This document shows positions 42,414-50,787 of a DNA stretch of 64,000 bases, piece after piece. The stretch comes from SHVO01 sp041906145. Its GTDB lineage: Bacteria; Pseudomonadota; Alphaproteobacteria; Rhodospirillales; Rhodospirillaceae. Within the stretch, counting starts at the first letter, position 1. Each line of letters begins with the position of its first letter. Location: NCBI GenBank assembly GCA_041906145.1, contig JAYRJU010000005.1, positions 62,001-126,000 on the forward strand, given 5' to 3'. Made by a program: the position numbers and the translations under genes. The notes below the pieces were generated by a model, which did not search any database, had not been told where the DNA came from, and saw only the letters and a program-made list of their open reading frames with translations.

Positions 42414-43670
42414 TTAGGCCCGATGAACCATCTTCTGCTCGAGGCCTCGAACGCTCGCCGCGCCGGCCTGCGCCATCGCGGTCAGCGTTTCCGCTCGAAG
42501 AATATTCAGAACGCTTTCCACGCCTTCCTGGCCGAACGCACCCAGTCCCCAAAGGTAGGGCTTAGCAATGCCGACGGCCGCGGCGCCCATGGCCAACGCC
42601 TTGACGACATCGGTGCCACGTCGAAACCCGCTATCCACTAGCACGGGCATTCTGCCTTTCACCGCCGCCACAACATCCGGCAGCACCGAGATCGCAGAGG
42701 TGCCCGTGTCGTCTGTACGGCCGCCGTGATTCGACACGATGATCCCGTCAAACCCGTATTTCACGGCTAGTCTGGCATCCTCGGGATCTAAAATTCCTTT
42801 GATGAGAAATTTCATTTTGGTCGTGTCGCGTAAGCGGCGTACGTAATCCCAATCCAGCATGCCTGCCTGGATTCTTACATTCTTGATGATGGAGCGATCG
42901 ATATGTGAATAGGCAGCCATCTTGGTGGTGCCCGACCCACCCTGCGGTGTCTCGTGGCACTCAAGGCAGTTGCGGCGGTCGATGCGCCGCAGGCGCTCGA
43001 GCGTGGTCAGCTTGCGCGTGCCCACGTTATCCACCGTAATGACACATACGGGAGTACCGGCCCGCTCGACGCGCTCAACCATCCCCTTTGCAATCTCGAA
43101 ATCCGTTGGGGCATAGAGTTGAAACCACACAGGCGTGCTGCGCGCCTTCATGGCCTCTTCGATAGAGGTATTTGCAGCGGACGATAGGATCTGAAGATAG
43201 TTTCCACCTCCAGCGACCTTTGTTACGGCAAGCTCACCGTCGGGATGGAACGCTTTATTGTACCCAGTTGGTGCAAGGAAAATCGGCGTATCCCACTTCG
43301 CTCCGAAGAGCTCGATGCTGGGGTCGACGGGTTCGGGCTTTCGTAAGCGTCTATTACGCAGTGTGAATTTTGCGAAGTCGGCTCGATTTGCACGCAGAGT
43401 GCTTTCGTCCCCAGCGCCGGTGGCCATGTAGCCGAAGTGGGCCGGCGGCACGTTCTTGAACATAACAGGCTCGAAGTCGAATACGTCGATCGCTTCCTTG
43501 GGACTCTTGATGATATTTTCGAGGCCGTTGGGCGCCCAAATCATGGGGTCGCTCAACGCGCGAGGCGAAGCGAGACCTTCCTCTGCTAAAGCGGGGCTCG
43601 CAAATAGTGGGCTCGCCGCAAGATATTGAAGCAGGCGGCGGCGGCTCGTGATTACCGAATTGGCAGTCAT
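42414..43670 (-). CDS. Tat-exported FMN alpha-hydroxyacid dehydrogenase with CxxCH, copy 1
   Basis: A 418-residue protein of the glycolate oxidase/L-lactate dehydrogenase (LldD) family. A Tat signal (TSRRRLLQYLAASPLF, cleavage near ALA-EE) is followed by the FMN TIM barrel. It shows PPAHFGYMATGAG, the LAPTGYNKAFHPDGE region, the active-site SNHGGR (catalytic His) and VLVDSGFRRGTDVVKALAMGA. In the loop after the DN-GTRK strand it carries C235-L-E-C238-H239, a c-type haem attachment motif not part of ordinary family members. Periplasmic export makes covalent haem attachment by the Ccm system possible. The ATG at 43670 follows GGGAGAAC. It lies 52 bp behind copy 2 in the same direction. The substrate is a 2-hydroxy acid, identity unknown. 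Confidence 0.85.
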   Translation of the reverse strand: MTANSVITSRRRLLQYLAASPLFASPALAEEGLASPRALSDPMIWAPNGLENIIKSPKEAIDVFDFEPVMFKNVPPAHFGYMATGAGDESTLRANRADFAKFTLRNRRLRKPEPVDPSIELFGAKWDTPIFLAPTGYNKAFHPDGELAVTKVAGGGNYLQILSSAANTSIEEAMKARSTPVWFQLYAPTDFEIAKGMVERVERAGTPVCVITVDNVGTRKLTTLERLRRIDRRNCLECHETPQGGSGTTKMAAYSHIDRSIIKNVRIQAGMLDWDYVRRLRDTTKMKFLIKGILDPEDARLAVKYGFDGIIVSNHGGRTDDTGTSAISVLPDVVAAVKGRMPVLVDSGFRRGTDVVKALAMGAAAVGIAKPYLWGLGAFGQEGVESVLNILRAETLTAMAQAGAASVRGLEQKMVHRA

Positions 43671-43722
43671 GATTGTTCTCCCGGAGCGCGCCCTTCCCTG
43701 GCCGGGGATGGTCACTGCGATA

Positions 43723-44904
43723 TCACGCCCTACGGATCGCCGCGGGAGTGATTTCTTTCAGCGTTCTAGCGCTGACGCCCACCATTGCATTATTCAGTTC
43801 GAGATTCAAAATCTCCAAAGCGCGCGAAACCCCAGCCTCTCCAAATGCCCCCATGCCCCAAATGTATGGGCGCCCAATGCCGACGGCCGTAGCGCCCAAC
43901 GCGAGCGCCTTCAATACGTCAGTGCCGCGTCGCACTCCTCCGTCGACGAACACCATAGCCTTGCCATTGACGGCCTTAACGACCTCGGGAAGGCTTTCGA
44001 TAGTTGAACGACCAGATTCAAAGGCGCGCCCCCCGTGGTTCGACACGATCACGCCGTCAAAGCCATATTTAACCGCGAGTTCGGCGTCTTCTCCGACCTC
44101 GATCCCCTTCACCAGCAACTTCTGCTTCGTCGCGTCGCGTAGCCGACGCATGAAGTCCCACGTCATCTTTGGCCGGCTTCCGGCGTCTATTCCTTCCATG
44201 CCCTGCTGCATCGGGCTTCTGTCGCCCCCGGCGTGGCACTCAAGGCAGTTGCGCTTGTCCAGACGCCTCCAACGTTCTTGAGTGGGTGTATTCCGAGGAA
44301 TGGGCCGATCGACGGTCACGGCAATCGCCGGGCATCCCGCCGACGCCGCGCGCTTGATGAGTTTTGTCGCATACTCGAGGCTGTCGCCGGTATAGAGCTG
44401 GAACCAGATTGGCGCTTCGCGAGCCTTGGCCACCTCTTCCACCGCTGTGGAAGTGCCCGTAGCCAGGATCTGCAACTGGTTGTGTTTCTTCGCTGCGCGC
44501 GCAGCGGCCAATTCCCCATCAGGGTGATACGCCTTCTGACCGTGCAATGGATTGAGGTAGATTGGGCTGTTGTAGCGTGTCCCAAATATTTCCACGCTCA
44601 TATCGATCTTGCTAATGTCGATAAGACGCCGCGTGTGGAGTTGCCATTGCGCATAAGCCTCTTGATTGGCGCGGAGCGTCTGCTCGCCATCCACCCCCGT
44701 AATCAGATACCCCCAATGCGCAGGCGGAATGTTTTTCTTGGCTACCCGCTGGAGATCGCCGATATCCAGGGCGTGCTCAGGCTTATCGATCTGCAGCGTC
44801 ACCGGATCTAGACCGTCCGCACCGACGGCCTGCGCCATCGCGTCGCGACCGGCCAACAGCGGACTCGCCGCGAGGAACTGTAAAAACTTGCGCCGCGTGT
44901 CCAT
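43723..44904 (-). CDS. Tat-exported FMN alpha-hydroxyacid dehydrogenase with CxxCH, copy 2
   Basis: A 393-residue paralogue of the downstream gene, of the same LldD-type fold. The Tat-like signal is MDTRRKFLQFLAASPLLAG. FMN/active-site motifs are PPAHWGYLITG, VTVDRP, KGIE, VIVSNHGGRAFESG and FVDGGVRRGTDVLKALALGA. The haem-c-type motif is C220-L-E-C223-H224 in KRNCLECHAGG, at the same place as in copy 1. The ATG at 44904 follows GGAGGGGG. It is the first gene of a two-gene operon, and a copy of the LysR-associated site lies about 95 bp upstream of its start at 44999-45024. The two copies may act on different 2-hydroxy acids or form a heteromer. Confidence 0.85.
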   Translation of the reverse strand: MDTRRKFLQFLAASPLLAGRDAMAQAVGADGLDPVTLQIDKPEHALDIGDLQRVAKKNIPPAHWGYLITGVDGEQTLRANQEAYAQWQLHTRRLIDISKIDMSVEIFGTRYNSPIYLNPLHGQKAYHPDGELAAARAAKKHNQLQILATGTSTAVEEVAKAREAPIWFQLYTGDSLEYATKLIKRAASAGCPAIAVTVDRPIPRNTPTQERWRRLDKRNCLECHAGGDRSPMQQGMEGIDAGSRPKMTWDFMRRLRDATKQKLLVKGIEVGEDAELAVKYGFDGVIVSNHGGRAFESGRSTIESLPEVVKAVNGKAMVFVDGGVRRGTDVLKALALGATAVGIGRPYIWGMGAFGEAGVSRALEILNLELNNAMVGVSARTLKEITPAAIRRA

Positions 44905-44998
44905 TTTGCCCCCTCCGCGGACCACATCCACGCCACCATGGACGCGCCCGAAGCTATGTGTACGAGAGCAATTCAACCACGAACTAGCGATAAGCCGA

Positions 44999-45024
44999 CA
45001 ATATGGAATACTGATGCTGTAATC
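44999..45024. promoter_or_regulatory. Putative LysR operator, site 1 (hydroxyacid dehydrogenase operon)
   Basis: CAATATGGAATACTGATGC followed by TGTAATC. It shares the core TATGGAATA, the following GAT-C and A-T spacing with sites at 53796 and 54026. It sits in a 280-bp gene-free stretch upstream of the dehydrogenase pair. Confidence 0.65.
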
Positions 45025-45183
45025 GCGTTTGCCTATGCTTAGTCGCCGAAAGCATGCTCCTCAGTTGGTGTCGGATGCGATTTCAAAGAACTCGTTGGTC
45101 AGGACAATTTCGCGCCTCAAGGCCGGCGGTTGCCGCATGACTCCCATAACTGACGCGGGTGTGGTGAGCTACCAACGGCTCCC

Positions 45184-46314
45184 TCAACGAGTGCCGTTCG
45201 TTCCAGGCCCGTGATCGGATTCCGGTGCTCCGGCCGGGTGCAAAATGAACGCCTGCGTAAACTTCAATTGCCAGGCTGAAGATATGGCGGTGTTCTCGCC
45301 GGAGCGTGGGTCCGGATAGCCGTCCGCCAGCGCCTTCAATTGCTTGTAGAGCGAAAACATCGATTGCTGTCCATAACTTTGAAAGTGTGTGCCCCAATTC
45401 TTGTTGGATGCATCATAAAAACTATCGACGTCGGAATAGCCGCCGATGAGACCATCGGCGGAATCTGGGGTCAGTCTCAATTTCAAAACCGAGCCGCGAA
45501 TGGCATGAACTATCGGCGCGTCTGCACTATTGATGCGCTCCGGAAGAATTACATCAACCGGTTCCGTTGTGAGCATTCCCTCAACGATTTTGCCACGCGT
45601 CTTGTGAATGAACTCCCGCCCCCAGCGATCATCGACCCTTTGTGTCGTTCTTGGGAGCACATTTTTTCCACTTGCATCCCGCGGCAACGGGTCTCGTCCA
45701 TGATAGTAGGTGACCACGACTTGATCGTCATTCACGAGGCTATCTAGCTCGGTGATCTCTATGAGTGTGCGATTGTAGTCGCGCTCCCGCATCCTTTGGT
45801 TCACAAAGAAGTAGTTGGTACCGTCGGGCCCCCGATAGTTATTGATGCAGCCCACAGCTCGAAACAACTCATTGTCGATGCCGCGCTCGCCCTCCGGGCT
45901 CATGAAGCTCTTTGGTCCCTCGCGGCCATCCAGATTTAGGCCGATCGCGATTTTTCCCGCTGCTTGTTTAAAGGGAAATGGATCCGTGCCAGGTTCCGGG
46001 TGCCAGATTTCGCCCTCAAGGGCCAGCTGCGTCTCGACGACGTTTCGCTTCGTCCCATCACTTGGAAAAAGGATGGAGAACTGCTCTCGCGGTCCGATAT
46101 TGAAACCCTCCGGGCACTCGTCGCGGCCCTCAGGTGTCTGATACACCGCCAAATACTTCTCCGACATCACGTATCCGATGCTCCTATTGCGGATCGGCGA
46201 GCCTTCCAGCTCGTTCGCGAAAACACCGGTCGTTGCAACAACATTCACTGAAAACGCGAGGACGATGCCCGACGCGAATGCTCTTTGATGTCCGAATGGG
46301 CCAAATCGTGTCAT
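45184..46314 (-). CDS. Exported protein of unknown function (paralogue of the 5.3 kb gene)
   Basis: A 376-residue protein with a signal peptide (basic MTRFGPFGHQR, hydrophobic to about VFANE). It is homologous to the product at 5262-6380 along most of its length: ECPEGFNIGPREQF, LFPSDGTKRN-VETQL, the ELFRAVGC block, NYFFVNQ, TTQRVDDRWG and TAIS near the end. No known fold is recognised. The start at 46314 has GGAGAAG upstream; an alternative ATG at 46350 overlaps the preceding stop as ATGA and would imply coupling instead. It is the last gene of the five-gene exported-protein operon that begins with the TonB receptor at 53.6 kb. Confidence 0.62.
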   Translation of the reverse strand: MTRFGPFGHQRAFASGIVLAFSVNVVATTGVFANELEGSPIRNRSIGYVMSEKYLAVYQTPEGRDECPEGFNIGPREQFSILFPSDGTKRNVVETQLALEGEIWHPEPGTDPFPFKQAAGKIAIGLNLDGREGPKSFMSPEGERGIDNELFRAVGCINNYRGPDGTNYFFVNQRMRERDYNRTLIEITELDSLVNDDQVVVTYYHGRDPLPRDASGKNVLPRTTQRVDDRWGREFIHKTRGKIVEGMLTTEPVDVILPERINSADAPIVHAIRGSVLKLRLTPDSADGLIGGYSDVDSFYDASNKNWGTHFQSYGQQSMFSLYKQLKALADGYPDPRSGENTAISSAWQLKFTQAFILHPAGAPESDHGPGTNGTR

Positions 46315-46346
46315 GCTCTTCTCCGCTTTCTTCAACAGGCCGATCG

Positions 46347-47699
46347 TCATGGGCCGGTGACGCGCCTTAGCCAGAAAGCCTTGTATCCATTCCGGTCGCC
46401 GCTGAACTCTCCAAAGTTATCGCACTCAAGATCGCCGGGCTTCTTGTCACGCCAGCAAAGGTATAGTGGCCGCTCGCGAAACGCCCATACGCGAAGGGCG
46501 CCCTCTTTCCCGTCCGGAGCTTGGCGCCCGGTCGAGGGATCTATGGTCATGATGCTCCAGACTTGGCTCTCAATGCGGTCTGCTTTTTCCGCGACGACGT
46601 AAGGGAAGTTTGCGATGCACTTCCTGGCATCTCCTTTACCGCACATTGCTAGGCGATAGGCCTGGGTCGTTGAGGGGTGATCGCACGGCTGCTGGTCAAA
46701 GGCGTCGTCGTTGCAATTGTACGTATAAATCGTCCTGCCGTACTTGTCGGCCAGAACTTGACCCGTCCGCGCATCCTGCGTTCGTAGAGCAGACGGAACG
46801 GGCAATTTTTGAGTGTAGACGTTGCTCCACCCCTTCTCGTCGCTCCCCGCAGTGCTACGTGCACGAGCGTCGAGCTTGAAACTGTAGAGCGGCTGGCCAC
46901 GGTACGCCCATTGGCGAATTCCGGGCGCTCTTTCGAAAATCGACCATTCATTTGATGGTTTGGCGGTTAAAGGCGCAGTGACCGGCTCCCATTTCACAAG
47001 GCACTCGTCGGTGCAACGCGACAGATTTCTCCCGTCTCTGTCTGAAGCATAAACGGAGAGGCCGTTTTTAAGCGCCAATGCGCGGCCGGTCGTATCTTGA
47101 AAAATGCTAAATTGCGGAGGGACATCAGGTTGCGGGCCGATGGGCACCCGCAATGCACCTTCACCATCTCCGCCTCGGCGGGTCTTGCTGCCACCTAAGA
47201 CGTCACCCGGCTTCTTATCGAATGCCGATGTGTAGAGAGGCTGTCCGTTGTAGGCCCACTGGGATCGGCCGCTAGGCCCTTTCAAAACAGTCCATCTACC
47301 TACCGCTTTGGCGCCGTCGGGCGCAAGGGCCGGCGGCCACATGGCCGTGCAGCTCATTCGCGACTCTAGATCGGGCAAGATCAGTCCGGGCGGATACGGG
47401 CTCATAAATCCTGTCGTCTCCGTATAGACCTTGTCATCGCAGGTCGGTTTGCCGCGCTCCTCACCCGCGTTTCCACTTCTCAACGAAACTACGGACCACG
47501 TATACAGCGTACGTCCTTTTTCGTCGGCGAAGACGGGCCCATCGAGCTCATTGCGGATGACCTGATAACCGGCGGGCATCGCCTCTGGAATAAAGGACTC
47601 GGCTCCCTGCGTCGATCGATCCGCAGCATGGCTCATCGGCACGACGACGCAAGCAGCAATTAGCGCTGCAGCTAGCGTACGTACCTGTCGGTCGAACAT
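46347..47699 (-). CDS. Exported protein with PF03640-type secreted repeats
   Basis: A 450-residue protein with a Sec signal peptide (MFDRQVRTLAAALIAACVVVP, cleavage near SHAA). The mature part contains four repeats of the secreted-repeat/COG4315 type, each with a strand pair reading like GRTLYTW, a Cys-containing C--WPP/CLVKWEP segment and a W-Y-GQPLY---D-KPGD closing motif (SQWAYNGQPLYTSAFDKKPGD, RQWAYRGQPLYSF, RVWAFRERPLYLCWRDKKPGD). Such proteins are periplasmic or surface proteins of unknown role, often next to redox or metal proteins. ATG at 47699 is preferred to TTG at 47717. The gene lies 22 bp after the DUF1552 gene and overlaps or abuts the next. Confidence 0.75.
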   Translation of the reverse strand: MFDRQVRTLAAALIAACVVVPMSHAADRSTQGAESFIPEAMPAGYQVIRNELDGPVFADEKGRTLYTWSVVSLRSGNAGEERGKPTCDDKVYTETTGFMSPYPPGLILPDLESRMSCTAMWPPALAPDGAKAVGRWTVLKGPSGRSQWAYNGQPLYTSAFDKKPGDVLGGSKTRRGGDGEGALRVPIGPQPDVPPQFSIFQDTTGRALALKNGLSVYASDRDGRNLSRCTDECLVKWEPVTAPLTAKPSNEWSIFERAPGIRQWAYRGQPLYSFKLDARARSTAGSDEKGWSNVYTQKLPVPSALRTQDARTGQVLADKYGRTIYTYNCNDDAFDQQPCDHPSTTQAYRLAMCGKGDARKCIANFPYVVAEKADRIESQVWSIMTIDPSTGRQAPDGKEGALRVWAFRERPLYLCWRDKKPGDLECDNFGEFSGDRNGYKAFWLRRVTGP

Positions 47700-47721
47700 T
47701 CCGAAGTCCTCGGTCAATCAA

Positions 47722-49053
47722 TTAGACAAGAATCTCGCTCAGCTCCTTGGAGGTGACATTGCTCCGGCGCCCCCAGGAAGAAAGTTCCAACCCCATGACC
47801 TTCAACGCGGTGTAGCCGAGGCTTGTCGCATGCCGTCCCGCGCCGTCGACATGCAGCCCTGTCTTGAGACGTCCACCGGCGCGACCGGCTGTAAACGCAG
47901 GCACGTCATCAACGGTGTGTGATCTTGCCGTACCAACATCGGTATTGGCGTAGAGTAAGAGGTTGTCGAGAAGGCTCCCGTCGCCCTCCTTGATCTTCGT
48001 AAATGCACTGACGAAGTACGCCCATTCCTCCATTGCCTTGCGCACATACCAAGAATGATTGGGCTGGTATCCAAGCTTTTGGTCGATCGGCTCTTCATGA
48101 GTGCACGTATGGTGCGGCTTGTCGTAATTTGGCCTGATAATGTTCGAAAAGGCGTTTGCATACGCCATGTTGAAGACGCGAGTTTGATCGCACGCAATCG
48201 CCATGACCATTAGATCGGTCATTGCTCTATGTCGCGCCGATACCAAGTCGGCCTCTATGCCGCTTGGAATGCTGTCTTCCGGCGCACGCGGTGCCGTACA
48301 AGCCTTGATCGGTTCAGGTTTTTTGAGCCGCTGGTCGAGCTGATGCTCGATGTAGCGGACGCCGGTGAGGTATTGGTCCAGGCGCTGCCGGTCCTCAGCA
48401 CCGATCCGCGTCTCAAGGACCTTGATTTGGTCCTTGACTGCGGAGAGGGCGCTCTTACGGACCATGGCCTGCGGATCGGGCATAAAGTTTGCCGCATTCG
48501 GATCCTGGAACTCCGTCCCGAAGAGGCGCCGATAGAATGACAAGGGCGATATCTCAGGAGTGTTGGGAGAATTGGAATTTTCATAGCTATAGACGGTACG
48601 AATGTCACTCGTTGCCGTTGCGGAAAGCAACTTGAACCTGCTTGCCTTGCCGATCTGATTGGCAATCGTCACGTCGATCGTCTCGAGAGGAATTTGGCCG
48701 CCTAGCGCTGGCGCCATCCCGGTGCGCATCACGACCCAGCCAGTAAAGTGACAAAACACCGGTCCGTCGCGATGGCAGGTCAAATCCGTGACAAGGTTGA
48801 TATGCTGTTGCACATCCTTCAGGGCCGTCAATTCCTCGGTGAGCGCATACTTTGCGCCGGTTTCCTTCGGCTTGAAAATCGGCTTATTGCCTCCCAAAGC
48901 CCAAAACCAGGTGCCGAAACGCACTGGCATGGGCCCACCATCTGCCATGGCGTTCCCGTTACCGTTCAGAAAGCAATCGAGCAAGGGTAACGCAACAGTC
49001 ACCGCACCGCCGTTGAGCATGCCGCGGAGTACTCTCCGTCTATTTAGGCTCAT
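47722..49053 (-). CDS. DUF1552 domain protein, Tat-exported
   Basis: A 443-residue protein beginning MSLNRRRVLRGMLNGGAVTVALPLLD, a twin-arginine signal, followed by the DUF1552 domain. Typical parts are FGTWFWALGGNKP, INLVTDLTCHRDGP, the HHTCTHEEP region in the centre, and ANTDVGTARSHTVDDVPAFTAGRAGG toward the end. DUF1552 proteins are distantly like DUF1501/sulfatase-type exported proteins and nearly always occur beside DUF1592/DUF1588 cytochrome-like genes, as here. Function is unknown; exported enzyme acting with the haem partner is inferred. Distance to upstream DUF1592 gene is 43 bp. Confidence 0.85.
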   Translation of the reverse strand: MSLNRRRVLRGMLNGGAVTVALPLLDCFLNGNGNAMADGGPMPVRFGTWFWALGGNKPIFKPKETGAKYALTEELTALKDVQQHINLVTDLTCHRDGPVFCHFTGWVVMRTGMAPALGGQIPLETIDVTIANQIGKASRFKLLSATATSDIRTVYSYENSNSPNTPEISPLSFYRRLFGTEFQDPNAANFMPDPQAMVRKSALSAVKDQIKVLETRIGAEDRQRLDQYLTGVRYIEHQLDQRLKKPEPIKACTAPRAPEDSIPSGIEADLVSARHRAMTDLMVMAIACDQTRVFNMAYANAFSNIIRPNYDKPHHTCTHEEPIDQKLGYQPNHSWYVRKAMEEWAYFVSAFTKIKEGDGSLLDNLLLYANTDVGTARSHTVDDVPAFTAGRAGGRLKTGLHVDGAGRHATSLGYTALKVMGLELSSWGRRSNVTSKELSEILV

Positions 49054-49096
49054 TGTCCGCTCCCTTGGTTTGAGTCATCCAATAAGTGCTCAAGAA

Positions 49097-50761
49097 CTAT
49101 TGCGGGGCACTCGAAGCCACGTTAGCAACTCCCTCAACACTTTTCGTCGTCGTTGCAAATGCCTCGCTCATCGCAATATCGCGCAACAGATCGACGATTT
49201 TATAACCGCTCTGACCGAACCGCTTCGAAAAAAAGCTCACGAGTTCATTATCTTCCCGTCCCGTCGGACCACCTGTAGCGTAAGCGTAGGCACGCTTGGC
49301 CAGACATTGCGGCAACGCGGGATGGTTGCGCAGCGATTCCGAGAGCCCGGCGACTGTCGTAAAGCTTTTTCCGTCAAGACTGCCGCTAATGTCGATCTTG
49401 TTACCGTTCTCGTTATCGCGATACCGCCCCGAACCGTCAAAATTTTCCAGTGCGAGACCCATCGGGTCTGTAATCTTGTGGCAGCCCGCGCACACCGGGT
49501 TTTCCAAATGCGCGTTCACGCGATCGCGCTGCGTGGGATATTTCGACTTTGGATTATTCACTAAGGAGAAATCCACATTAGCGGGCGGCGGCGGCACGAG
49601 CTGACACAAAAAAATCTCCCGCAACGCCTTGCCTCGAAGCGTCGGCGAACTCCGCGACGGATGCGAGTGCAAGGCTAGGAAGCTGATGTGAGTCAGCAAA
49701 CCAGATCGGGGGCTTTCCGCAGGGAATTCAAAGGCGGTCCAGCCGGCAGCGGAAGCCGGCATTTGATAAAGTGCGGCCAGTGATGGGGAAAGAAAAGTTT
49801 GTCGCGTAGTGAAGAGGTCACGGTAGTCAAGACCCCGTCGCACAAGGTGATCCACAACGGTTCTCAGCGTCTGTTCTCGCGCGTCCACCAACACTTGCTC
49901 AGTGAAGGCTGGATAAACATCGGCATCCTTTGTCAATGCCTCAAATTCTTCGAAGTGGAACGCATCGTCGAAGAGGGCCCGGACGCCATCCTCCAATCGC
50001 GGGCTAGAGAGCATCCTATCGATAACTTTTGCGCGACCTTTCGCCGTCAAGATCTCCCCAGTTTCCGCCGCGCGTAACGTCACCTCATCAGGAGCGGCAT
50101 TCCAAAGAAAGAAGCTCAAGCGCGAAGCGAGAGAAAATGCGTCGAGCCGCTGTTGGCCGGCATTTCTTGGATCCGCCTCGGTCGTTTCAACGATGAGCAT
50201 CGTGGCGGGGCTGATGAGCATCGCCTCCAACGCAACCCGGACACCGTCGTAAAAGTTGCCGAGCTTTGTCGTCGCTTCGTGCGCAATTGCGACGTATTGC
50301 ACGACTTCCTGTTGAGTTGGCGGCCGACGGAAGAGCAGTCTTGCCGTTGAACTCAGGTATTTGGTAGCGCAGGCCTGATCCGGTTTGGTGCGTTCAACCG
50401 GTTCGCATGGGAAGAGAAATCGTCGCTGCTCAGGTCCGATAGCGTACGCTGCTACCGAACTAGCCGCCCTCTGAAACATCTCCAATTGATCGCCGGTCAC
50501 TCCCGCTTTCGACGTGCCCGCAGCGAGGAGGCCATCTGTCCGCTGGGGCGGTTGAAAATGGACCTCGGGCTTGAGGTCGGAGCCGAAGATGTATCCAAGG
50601 GTATTGAGGTATTGCGCCTGGGTAATGAGGCGGACGCGCAGCTTCGAGACGGCGTCGGGCTCTGCTTCTGAGACGGTTCGCGACGGCGTTTGAGGAACAC
50701 GATCCGTGTCGCCGCATCCCGCTAGCATTAATCCCGCCAAGAACAGAACTCTCAATCGCAC
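49097..50761 (-). CDS. DUF1592/DUF1588/DUF1595 haem-binding lipoprotein
   Basis: A 554-residue exported protein of the planctomycete-type cytochrome family. It has a short lipoprotein signal (RLRVLFLAGLMLAGCGD, lipobox LAGC). DUF1595-like and DUF1592 domains follow (LSFFLWNAAPDE, the SPRLEDGVRALFDDAF block). Next are DUF1588 with PVCAGCHKITDPMGLALENFDGSGRYR, containing the single haem motif CAGCH, and DUF1585 with LAKRAYAYATGG at the end. The GTG at 50761 has CGGGAGG at ideal distance; an ATG at 50788 overlaps the TonB receptor stop as TAATG and would add nine residues. Partner of the DUF1552 protein next door. It probably passes electrons in the periplasm. Confidence 0.83.
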   Translation of the reverse strand: MRLRVLFLAGLMLAGCGDTDRVPQTPSRTVSEAEPDAVSKLRVRLITQAQYLNTLGYIFGSDLKPEVHFQPPQRTDGLLAAGTSKAGVTGDQLEMFQRAASSVAAYAIGPEQRRFLFPCEPVERTKPDQACATKYLSSTARLLFRRPPTQQEVVQYVAIAHEATTKLGNFYDGVRVALEAMLISPATMLIVETTEADPRNAGQQRLDAFSLASRLSFFLWNAAPDEVTLRAAETGEILTAKGRAKVIDRMLSSPRLEDGVRALFDDAFHFEEFEALTKDADVYPAFTEQVLVDAREQTLRTVVDHLVRRGLDYRDLFTTRQTFLSPSLAALYQMPASAAGWTAFEFPAESPRSGLLTHISFLALHSHPSRSSPTLRGKALREIFLCQLVPPPPANVDFSLVNNPKSKYPTQRDRVNAHLENPVCAGCHKITDPMGLALENFDGSGRYRDNENGNKIDISGSLDGKSFTTVAGLSESLRNHPALPQCLAKRAYAYATGGPTGREDNELVSFFSKRFGQSGYKIVDLLRDIAMSEAFATTTKSVEGVANVASSAPQ

Positions 50762-50787
50762 GTCAACGACCTCCCGACTTAACGACA

